A stretch of 5,810 nt of DNA, taken from NCBI GenBank assembly GCA_903890595.1, contig CAITBU010000317.1, positions 1 through 5,810 of the forward strand, read 5' to 3'. Origin of the DNA: an uncultured Holophagaceae bacterium. GTDB taxonomy: Bacteria > Acidobacteriota > Holophagae > Holophagales > Holophagaceae. Positions within the stretch are counted from its first letter, which is position 1. The number at the start of each line of letters is the position of its first letter. Below, piece by piece: positions 1 through 5,083 of the stretch. Below the pieces are notes generated by a model that worked only from the letters and a program-made list of their open reading frames with translations, searched no databases and was not told the DNA's origin. The position numbers and the translations under genes are program-made.

Positions 1-911
1 GCCGCCGCCGGGTGCTGGCCTCGGGTTTGGACGAGCACCACGCCGGCGATGGCGATGGTGCCGCCGAGGACGGTGAGGAAGGTGGGGACTTCGCCCAGCC
101 AGACCCAGGCGATGCCGCTGGCGATCACGGGGGACAGGTAGAGGAAGCTCGACAGCACGGAGGCAGACATCCGGGCCAGGGCGAGGTTCCAGAGCAGGTA
201 GGCGATGGCGGCGGGAAAGATGCCCAGGTACACCACAGCCAGCGTGGCGGCGGGGGCAGCGGTCGGGATCTGGTGGACCAGGCCGGGCAGGAAGAACAGC
301 AGGGGCACCGTGCCAGCCCAGATGGAGTAGCAGGTGAAGGCCAGGGCCTCATGGCGCCGGAGCGCCTGCTTCGACAGGATGGAGAAGACGGCGGCAGAGG
401 CGGCGGACAGCAGGATCAGCAGGGCTCCCGGCGTGAAGTGCAGACCCTTGCCACCGCTCAAGGCGATGAGGACGACACCGCCGAAGGCCACCAGGATGCC
501 CAGCCACCCCGTGGCTGTCAGCCGCTCCCGGAGCACCACCGCCGACAGGATCGCCGTGAAGACGGGGCCGGCCGATATCAGCATGGAGGCGGCCCCGGAC
601 TGAACGGTCAGCTCGCCGAAGTTGAGGGCTAGGTGGTACAGGCTGATGCCCAGGATGCCGGCCAGGGCGATGTGCGGCAGGTCCCGCCACGCCGGCAGCG
701 GCATGCGCCGGGCCAGGGCATAGAGGGCCAGCACCAGGGAGGCGGTGCCGAAGCGCAGCAGGGCCAGTTCTCCGGGGCCGTAGCCATCGGCGCCGGGCAG
801 GCCCGCTGGGGTGAGGCGCATGCCCGCCCGGATGCCGGCAAAGGCCGAAGCCCACAGCAGGAGCAGGCCGGCGATGGCCAGGCCGGTGCGGGGATCGCGC
901 TGGTGGCTCAT
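1..911 (-). CDS. EamA/DMT-family transporter, C-terminus cut by window edge
   Basis: This gene encodes an inner-membrane permease of the drug/metabolite transporter superfamily; such proteins export or import small metabolites, and the substrate cannot be read from sequence. I translated 303 codons from the ATG at 911-909; the frame stays open to the window start, so only the extreme C-terminus is missing (family members are usually about 290-310 residues). Two homologous EamA halves are visible, at about residues 13-151 and 161-296. Each is a run of about five hydrophobic helices, ten in all. The first half has the characteristic segment around residues 88-130 (GISLYHLALNFGE, then an Ala/Ser/Gly-rich helix, then VVLRERLTATGWLGI). 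The second half ends with the matching SSFLYLSPVIASGIAWVWLGE at 254-274. The start codon overlaps the rdgB stop as ATGA and there is no strong Shine-Dalgarno sequence, so translation is probably coupled to rdgB. Family call is firm; function is open. Confidence 0.9.
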   Translation of the reverse strand, partial: MSHQRDPRTGLAIAGLLLLWASAFAGIRAGMRLTPAGLPGADGYGPGELALLRFGTASLVLALYALARRMPLPAWRDLPHIALAGILGISLYHLALNFGELTVQSGAASMLISAGPVFTAILSAVVLRERLTATGWLGILVAFGGVVLIALSGGKGLHFTPGALLILLSAASAAVFSILSKQALRRHEALAFTCYSIWAGTVPLLFFLPGLVHQIPTAAPAATLAVVYLGIFPAAIAYLLWNLALARMSASVLSSFLYLSPVIASGIAWVWLGEVPTFLTVLGGTIAIAGVVLVQTRGQHPAA

Positions 912-1507
912 GCGCCCAGCTTCGCCCTCAGCGCAGCACAGGCCCTGGCCCGGTGGCTGAGGGTGTGCTTGCTGGCGGCCGCCAGCTCGCCGAAGGTCTG
1001 GTCGGCGCCCTCCGGGAGGAAGATCGGGTCATAGCCGAAGCCCTGGCTGCCCCGGTGCGCGAGGGCCAGGCTGCCCTCCACGGCACCACTGACGGTGCAG
1101 CGCTCCCCGGCGGTTCCCCCCAGGGGCACCCAGGCCAGGACGCACACAAAGCGGGCCGTGCGGGCGGCCCCCTCGGGCAGCAGGTCCAGCAGACGCTGGT
1201 TGCGCTCGGCGTAGGAGCTCAGGTCCTGGGCGAAGCGGGCGCTGAGCACCCCTGGACCGCCCCAGAGGGCATCCACGCAGAGCCCCGAGTCATCGGCCAG
1301 CACAGCGTCCACGGACTCGGTGCCGTGGGCCAGCCACCAGGCCCGCGCCCCCTCGGCCTTCTGCAGGGCATTGTCCTGGAAGAAGGCCCCGGTCTCCGGC
1401 AGCTCCGGTGCCTCGGCGGGCCAGGGCACCAGCGTGAAGCCCGGCAGCAGCGCCGCAAACTCGCGCAGCTTGCCGACATTCCGGGAGGCGAGCAGGACCC
1501 TCAGCAT
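908..1507 (-). CDS. rdgB: RdgB/HAM1 XTP/dITP diphosphatase (non-canonical purine NTP pyrophosphatase)
   Basis: This cytoplasmic house-cleaning enzyme hydrolyses dITP, XTP and ITP to the monophosphate and pyrophosphate, keeping deaminated purines out of DNA and RNA. The 199-residue length is normal for the family. Visible motifs in order are the N-terminal nucleotide-binding loop LLASRNVGK (5-13), the ETGAFFQDNALQKA stretch (38-51) that supplies a metal-binding acidic residue, the catalytic/metal motif ADDSGL (71-76), GPGVLSARFA (84-93), the base-recognition FGYDPIF (157-163) and the C-terminal SHRARA (184-189). The start is supported because the binding loop sits five residues from the methionine, as in homologues; the upstream ribosome-binding signal is weak. 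The gene lies downstream of an E1-like gene across a 160-bp repeat-bearing spacer and overlaps the following transporter gene by 4 nt. Nothing is truncated or missing. Confidence 0.96.
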   Translation of the reverse strand: MLRVLLASRNVGKLREFAALLPGFTLVPWPAEAPELPETGAFFQDNALQKAEGARAWWLAHGTESVDAVLADDSGLCVDALWGGPGVLSARFAQDLSSYAERNQRLLDLLPEGAARTARFVCVLAWVPLGGTAGERCTVSGAVEGSLALAHRGSQGFGYDPIFLPEGADQTFGELAAASKHTLSHRARACAALRAKLGA

Positions 1508-1533
1508 GGGGGGCGTCCAGAAACGAAAACGCC

Positions 1534-1656
1534 AACCGCAGAGGACGCAGAGAGCGCAGAGAAGGACAAGGGGATGCCAGGCACAGCCCAGCCATCGGTG
1601 CGGCTGCCAGCGGCCTGTGTTGCTTTTCCTCTGCGTCCTCTGTGTTCTCTGCGGTT
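1534..1656. repeat. Inverted-repeat element of 9-nt NNCGCAGAG units
   Basis: Between rdgB and the ThiF-like gene the two arms 1534-1561 and 1629-1656 are inverted copies of each other, matching at 24 of 28 positions by my alignment, around a 67-nt spacer. Each arm opens with AACCGCAGAG and continues with two 9-nt units ending in CGCAGAG (CACAGAG in one unit), so the arms are also internally tandem. Weaker similarity continues just outside the arms (an AAACG-containing stretch on each side). No reading frame or transposase lies inside. The shape is that of a miniature fold-back or dispersed intergenic repeat. From memory, CAGAG-rich tracts of this kind recur in intergenic regions of many unrelated bacteria; I could not check this. 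It may also act as an mRNA processing or attenuation structure between the two genes. Confidence 0.8.
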
Positions 1657-1667
1657 AAACGTCTTTA

Positions 1668-2669
1668 TCAGCACCCGATCACCTCGGTATACCAGCTGCG
1701 GGCGCGTTCGGGGGTCATGGGGCCGTGGACCAGGGCGCGGCCATCGGCGAAGAGGGTGATCTCATCGGCGCCTTCGCGGCCTCGCAGCATCATCCCGGCC
1801 AGCTTCCAGGCCGTGCCGGTGCGGGTCTCCAGGCGATCCTTCAGCGTGGCGAGGTCGAGCTTTCCGGGCGGGTTCACGCGGATCTGCACACCCTCCAGGC
1901 CGCAGAGGGGGCTGGCCTTGAGGGTCCAGCGGGCGTCCAGGAACTCGGTGACGCGCTCCGTGCAGAAGCGGCAGCGGGACTTGGGTGGATTCAGGAACTG
2001 GCGCTCGTCCCGCCAGAAGTCAAAGCGGGCCAGGTCGGCGTGGGGCGTCTTCCCGGTGAGCACCTTCATGGCTTCCAGGGCCGCCCAGCTGCCGATGATG
2101 CCCACGGTGGGACCGAGGACCCCGGCGCTGTCACAGGTGTCCACATCCCCGCCGGCGGGAGGCTCCTCCAGCAGGCAGCGCAGGCAGGGCGTGTGGGGTG
2201 GGTGCAGGGGCCAGACCAGGCCTTCACCGCCAATGGCCCCGGCGTAGATCCAGGGCGTCCCCGTGAGGATGGCCACGTCGTTGATGAGGAAGCGGGCCTC
2301 GAAGTTGTCCGTGCCGTCACAGATGAGGTCGAAGCCGGAGAGCAGCTCCCGGGCATTGCCGCTGGTGAGGTCCGCCACCACGGCCAGGAGGTCCACGGTG
2401 CTGTTGGCCTCGGCCAGCCGTCGGGCGGCCACCTCGGCCTTGGGCTGGCCCAGGTCGGCCTCGCCGTAGAGCAGCTGCCGCTGGAGGTTGCTCTCCTCCA
2501 CCAGATCCCGGTCGATGAGCGTGAGGTGCCCCACCCCCGCCCGAGCCAGCCAGGGGGCGATCACCGAGCCCAGTGCACCCATGCCCAGCACCGCCACCCG
2601 CTTGGACCGCAGGCCCTCGTCAGCCTCCCGGCCGAGAAAAATGCGCTGCTTGGCGTAGCGGGTGGACAT
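1668..2669 (-). CDS. ThiF/MoeB/HesA-family E1-like adenylyltransferase
   Basis: This family uses ATP to adenylate the C-terminal Gly-Gly of a ubiquitin-like sulfur carrier (ThiS, MoaD or similar) for thiamine, molybdopterin or related sulfur transfer in the cytoplasm. The 333-residue protein shows the P-loop-like VLGMGALGS (27-35), the acidic D53, the SNLQRQ motif with R64 (60-65), K77, DGTDNFEARFLIND with D121 (118-131), a structural zinc site of two Cys pairs (C162/C165 and C233/C236) and the active-site cysteine candidate C179 in DTCDSAG. Residues from about 250 form an extra C-terminal domain with LCGLEGVQIR (255-264) and FADGRALVHG (307-316), which as I recall resembles the tail of Bacillus ThiF. 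The start is set by MSTRYAKQRIF, a typical family N-terminus, although no clear Shine-Dalgarno sequence precedes it. No carrier-protein or thiazole/molybdopterin gene is adjacent, so ThiF versus MoeB cannot be decided here. Confidence 0.93.
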   Translation of the reverse strand: MSTRYAKQRIFLGREADEGLRSKRVAVLGMGALGSVIAPWLARAGVGHLTLIDRDLVEESNLQRQLLYGEADLGQPKAEVAARRLAEANSTVDLLAVVADLTSGNARELLSGFDLICDGTDNFEARFLINDVAILTGTPWIYAGAIGGEGLVWPLHPPHTPCLRCLLEEPPAGGDVDTCDSAGVLGPTVGIIGSWAALEAMKVLTGKTPHADLARFDFWRDERQFLNPPKSRCRFCTERVTEFLDARWTLKASPLCGLEGVQIRVNPPGKLDLATLKDRLETRTGTAWKLAGMMLRGREGADEITLFADGRALVHGPMTPERARSWYTEVIGC

Positions 2670-2675
2670 GGGTTA

Positions 2676-2702
2676 AGGATAGCGGGGTGACTGGGCTGTC
2701 AG
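2676..2702 (-). promoter_or_regulatory. Weak candidate promoter for the ThiF-like gene
   Basis: On the minus strand CTGACA (2702-2697) and TATCCT (2681-2676) resemble sigma-70 -35 and -10 boxes, but they are spaced by 15 nt rather than 17. Transcription from here would begin only a few bases before the ATG at 2669, which would fit the lack of a Shine-Dalgarno sequence (a near-leaderless mRNA). The -35-like box lies within a unit of the 7-nt repeat, so the match may be accidental. Confidence 0.2.
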
Positions 2703-2762
2703 GTGTCGGCAAAGAGGGGCTCTCGGCTGTCAGCTGTCAGCTATCAGCCAAAGAAGGGGCTC
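2695..2762. repeat. GCTGTCA-type heptad repeat with an approximately 40-nt direct duplication
   Basis: Heptads of the form GCTGTCA occur at 2695-2701, 2726-2732 and 2733-2739, followed by the variant GCTATCA at 2740-2746. A second layer is a direct repeat: CAAAGAGGGGCTC (2710-2722) recurs as CAAAGAAGGGGCTC (2749-2762) with one inserted base, each copy preceded by heptads. These heptads are the reverse-complement type of those at 2835-2883, so the two tracts face each other across the terminator. No coding capacity is seen here. Confidence 0.75.
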
Positions 2763-2794
2763 GACCCACTCGGGCGGCGAGGCTGACAGCCAAT

Positions 2795-2824
2795 AAAAAA
2801 AGGACGGCGCCCCGCAGGGCGCCG
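2795..2824 (-). terminator. Strong intrinsic terminator of the small conserved gene
   Basis: Read on the minus strand, an 8-bp perfect G+C stem (arms 2824-2817 and 2812-2805, CGGCGCCC with GGGCGCCG) closes a 4-nt loop and is followed, after TCC, by seven T residues (2801-2795). This is a textbook Rho-independent terminator. It lies about 70 nt after the stop codon of the minus-strand gene ending at 2893 and separates it from the ThiF-like gene, implying independent transcription of the two. Confidence 0.92.
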
Positions 2825-2834
2825 CACCGATGAA

Positions 2835-2886
2835 GCTGATAGCCGATAGCTGATAGCCGATAGCTGATAGCCGATAGCCGATAGCT
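2835..2886. repeat. Tandem 7-nt GCYGATA array (seven units)
   Basis: Seven contiguous heptads fill 2835-2883, followed by a partial GCT. The variable third base reads T, C, T, C, T, C, C, so the array is largely a 14-nt GCTGATAGCCGATA unit repeated three times plus one extra heptad. It begins 9 nt after the stop codon of the gene at 2893-3357 and would lie in that gene's 3' untranslated region, before the terminator. Its minus-strand form TATCRGC can pair with the opposite-oriented heptads at 2695-2746. Arrays of this kind usually vary in copy number through slippage. Confidence 0.88.
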
Positions 2887-2892
2887 AAAGAG

Positions 2893-3357
2893 CTAGTTCC
2901 CCACCTGACCGGACTCGGCCAGGGACTTCTCGTACTCGGCCTGGAGGCGGCCGGCGTCGGAGATGGCGAACTTGTAGACGTACTCGAAGCGGTCCGCACC
3001 CTTGGTCAGGGCGATGATCACTTCGTAGACGCCTTCGCTGGTCACTTCGAAGGGGCTGGCGATGACGTTGAAGGTGCCTTCCTTGGCGCCATCGGGGATC
3101 TGCACGTCGCTGTCGCGGATCACGTCCTTGCGGTCGCCGGTGGGGCTGACGATGGAGAAGCCGAACTTGAACTGGCCGTCCATGCGGGAGAAGCGGGTGT
3201 AGAAGCACACCTTGGGCAGGGTGAAGGGCACCTGGGGGACCACGATGTGGTGGTCGTAGAGGCCCATGAGTGAGGTCTTCCCGCCCATTTCCTGGCGGAT
3301 GTCATCACAGAGCAGGGTGAATTCGTGCTTGGGGGCCTTGATCTGAACTTCTTGCAT
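2893..3357 (-). CDS. Small conserved protein of unknown function (DUF6941-like)
   Basis: This is a 154-residue soluble protein with no signal peptide or membrane segment. I do not recognise a biochemical function. The N-terminal block (about residues 13-45, with LLCDDIRQEMGGKTSLMGLY followed by an HHIVVPQ stretch) and the alternating hydrophobic strands after it resemble, as far as I recall, the family catalogued as DUF6941; the predicted fold is mostly beta. The C-terminus (about 132-150) is a short charged helix. I chose the ATG at 3357-3355 because GGAGA (3366-3362) lies 4 nt upstream; an in-frame ATG at 3381 has no comparable site and would add only eight residues. The gene has its own terminator and is divergent from the nucleotidase gene, so it is probably monocistronic. 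Codons lean on AAG, GAC, TTC and GTC, which could indicate strong expression; that is an inference. Confidence 0.85.
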   Translation of the reverse strand: MQEVQIKAPKHEFTLLCDDIRQEMGGKTSLMGLYDHHIVVPQVPFTLPKVCFYTRFSRMDGQFKFGFSIVSPTGDRKDVIRDSDVQIPDGAKEGTFNVIASPFEVTSEGVYEVIIALTKGADRFEYVYKFAISDAGRLQAEYEKSLAESGQVGN

Positions 3358-3361
3358 GGGG

Positions 3362-3366
3362 TCTCC
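3362..3366 (-). promoter_or_regulatory. Shine-Dalgarno site deciding the start of the small conserved gene
   Basis: On the minus strand GGAGA is followed by CCCC and then ATG at 3357. This favours the downstream of two in-frame ATG codons (3357 rather than 3381). Confidence 0.75.
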
Positions 3367-3398
3367 AGTAGAGGGGGTCATCCTAAGGGTGAGGGGTC

Positions 3399-3427
3399 AG
3401 TTTACCCTTGAAGCGAGCCCCATCCAA
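3399..3427 (-). promoter_or_regulatory. Candidate sigma-70-like promoter for the small conserved gene
   Basis: On the minus strand TTGGAT (3427-3422) and TAAACT (3404-3399) are separated by exactly 17 nt, giving about three of six and four of six matches to the sigma-70 boxes. Transcription would start near 3392, leaving a leader of about 35 nt that includes the GGAGA site. The match is modest and the housekeeping consensus of this organism is unknown. I see no convincing plus-strand promoter for the nucleotidase gene in the same 100-bp spacer. Confidence 0.35.
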
Positions 3428-3447
3428 CCCTCGGTTGTATGTGGGCA

Positions 3448-3453
3448 GGGAGG
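3448..3453 (+). promoter_or_regulatory. Shine-Dalgarno site deciding the nucleotidase start
   Basis: GGGAGG sits 4 nt before the ATG at 3458-3460. It supports starting there, immediately before a signal peptide, rather than at the in-frame ATG at 3356, which would put 34 unrelated residues ahead of the signal peptide and overlap the divergent gene's start codon. Confidence 0.85.
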
Positions 3454-3457
3454 CTCC

Positions 3458-5065
3458 ATGCGGCACTGGCTCGGAATCCTACTGACAACCCTGGTTCTCC
3501 AGGCCCAAGACGTACGGATTCAGATTCTTGGAACAACTGATATGCACGGTCATGTGGCCGCAGAGGACACCTTCACCCTGCAGCCTGTCCCGCAGGGCTG
3601 GGCCCGGATCGCCACCCTGATCCGCCAGAAGCGGGCCCAAAACCCCGCCACGGTGCTGGTGGACTGCGGCGACACCCTGCAGGGCGAACCCCTCAACTAC
3701 GTGCGCAATGTCCTCCGGCGGGACCTGCCGGAGCCCAGCGTCGCCATCATGAATGCCCTGGGCTATGCGGCCACGGTGGTCGGCAACCATGACTTTGACT
3801 TTGGCCTGGACGTGCTCCGGGAGGCCGAGAAGCAGGCCGCCTTCCCCTTCCTGGGCGCCAATGTGGTGGCCCCCAAGGGTCGACCAGGTTTCCCCACCCA
3901 TGTGGTGGTGACAGTGGCCGGGGTGCGGGTGGCCCTGGTGGGTTTCACCACGCCAGGGGTGCCTTGGATGACCGAGGCCGGAGGCTACGGGGACCTCGCC
4001 TTCCGCGACATCGTAGCCACCGCCCGGGAGCTGGTGCCCCGCCTCCGGGACAAGGAGAAGGCTGACGTGGTGATCGCCCTGGTGCACGCCGGGCTGGGCA
4101 CCCTGGACGGCCCCGGCAGTGACGAGACCGCCGCCCTCCGCCTGGCGGAGCAGGTGCCGGGCCTGGATGCGATCTTAGCCGGCCACACCCACCAGCCCCT
4201 GGCGGTGGAGCACAAGGGTGTGCCCATTGTGCAGGCCCAGGCCTATGGGCGGGCCCTGGCGGTGGTGGACCTGGATCTGCGCAAGGAGAAGGGCCGCTGG
4301 CGGGTGCTGGCCTCCACCGGCAGGCTCGAGCGGCCGGATGCTGCAACTCCCATCGACCCCGAACCACTGGCCCTCACGGCCGAGCTGCGGGCCGCCACGG
4401 ACCGCTACCTGGATACCGCCGCCACCAACCTGCAGGTGGACCTGGACAGCCGCTGGTCCCGCATGGAGGACACGCCGGTGCTGCAGCTGCTCCATCAGGT
4501 GCAGCGCCAGGCCACGGGGGCGCAGCTGTCCGCTGCCGCCTGCCCCGGCCCCCGGATCTTCATCCCCAAGGGCCCCACCAGCGTGCGGCAGTTCTGGACC
4601 CTGACCCCCTACGAGAACCGCCTGGCCCGCATCCGCATCACGGGGGACCAGCTCCGCCGCTACCTGGAACACTCGGCCCGGCACTACGCCTTCAGCTGGG
4701 AGCCGGAGCTCTACGACCCGGCGGTACCCTTCTTCAACTTCGACACGGTGGACGGCGTGAACTATGCCCTCAACCTGGGCCGACCCGTGGGGAGCCGGGT
4801 GCAGAACCTGACCTGGCAGGGGCAGCCCGTGAAGCCCGACCAGACCTTCACCCTGGCCATCACCACCTACCGCCTGCGGGGCGGGGGCGGGTACATGGCT
4901 GCCATGGGCTTCACCGGCCAGGCCGAGACCGTGACCAAGACCAGCCTACGGAACCTATTGCTGGACCACGTCCTGGCCCGCCCCAACCTCCAACCCACCA
5001 CCACCAACACCTGGCGGACCATTCCCTACCTCGACCGCGAACGGGTGCTGAACCTGGCGAAGTGA
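3458..5065 (+). CDS. Secreted bifunctional metallophosphatase/5'-nucleotidase (UshA/CpdB family)
   Basis: This is probably a periplasmic or surface enzyme that dephosphorylates extracellular nucleotides (5'- or 3'-nucleotidase, possibly 2',3'-cyclic phosphodiesterase) for nucleoside and phosphate salvage. The 535-residue protein starts with a short signal peptide (Arg2-His3, hydrophobic core 4-14, likely cleavage after Ala16). The calcineurin-like domain shows all expected dimetal ligands: D28 and H30 in TTDMHGH, D72 in DCGDTLQGEP, N110-H111-D112 in GNHDFDFG, H210 in VHAGLG, and H243/H245 in GHTHQP. The C-terminal 5'-nucleotidase domain (from about 350) has TPYENRL (383-389), ITGDQLRRYLE, FDTVDGVNYAL (428-438) and the YRLRGGGGY loop (471-479). 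The FDTVDGVNY and PVGSRVQNL segments look more like CpdB/YfkN than UshA, so substrate preference is uncertain. There is no membrane anchor, lipobox or sorting signal. It is probably a single-gene unit and converges on dxs with an 18-nt gap. Confidence 0.93.
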   Translation: MRHWLGILLTTLVLQAQDVRIQILGTTDMHGHVAAEDTFTLQPVPQGWARIATLIRQKRAQNPATVLVDCGDTLQGEPLNYVRNVLRRDLPEPSVAIMNALGYAATVVGNHDFDFGLDVLREAEKQAAFPFLGANVVAPKGRPGFPTHVVVTVAGVRVALVGFTTPGVPWMTEAGGYGDLAFRDIVATARELVPRLRDKEKADVVIALVHAGLGTLDGPGSDETAALRLAEQVPGLDAILAGHTHQPLAVEHKGVPIVQAQAYGRALAVVDLDLRKEKGRWRVLASTGRLERPDAATPIDPEPLALTAELRAATDRYLDTAATNLQVDLDSRWSRMEDTPVLQLLHQVQRQATGAQLSAAACPGPRIFIPKGPTSVRQFWTLTPYENRLARIRITGDQLRRYLEHSARHYAFSWEPELYDPAVPFFNFDTVDGVNYALNLGRPVGSRVQNLTWQGQPVKPDQTFTLAITTYRLRGGGGYMAAMGFTGQAETVTKTSLRNLLLDHVLARPNLQPTTTNTWRTIPYLDRERVLNLAK

Positions 5066-5083
5066 GGTCTTTGCGTTGATCTT

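Noticed and set aside
12..632. 206-codon plus-strand open frame antisense to the transporter
   Set aside because: The translation is dominated by Gly, Asp, Glu and Gln, a complement artefact of a Leu/Ala-rich membrane protein gene.
1534..1656. Intrinsic terminator downstream of the ThiF-like gene
   Set aside because: The arms are separated by 67 nt and no T-tract follows on the minus strand, so it lacks the form of a Rho-independent terminator.
953..1759. 268-codon plus-strand open frame across rdgB and the spacer
   Set aside because: It is antisense to a well-supported rdgB and runs through the inverted-repeat element; the translation has low complexity and no domain.
1725..2690. 321-codon plus-strand open frame antisense to the ThiF-like gene
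   Set aside because: It mirrors a gene with complete family motifs. Its Gly/Ala/Gln/His-rich translation shows no recognisable domain and is typical of the antisense frame in GC-rich DNA.
2835..2886. CRISPR-like array
   Set aside because: The units are 7 nt and contiguous with no unique spacers, so this is a simple tandem repeat.
3356..3457. Upstream ATG extending the nucleotidase by 34 residues
   Set aside because: It would overlap the start codon of the divergent gene, bury the signal peptide, and ignore the GGGAGG site directly before the ATG at 3458.
3479..4684. Several minus-strand open frames inside the nucleotidase gene
   Set aside because: They overlap a gene whose metal ligands are all in frame; their compositions are Pro/Arg/Gly-rich or low complexity with no motifs.
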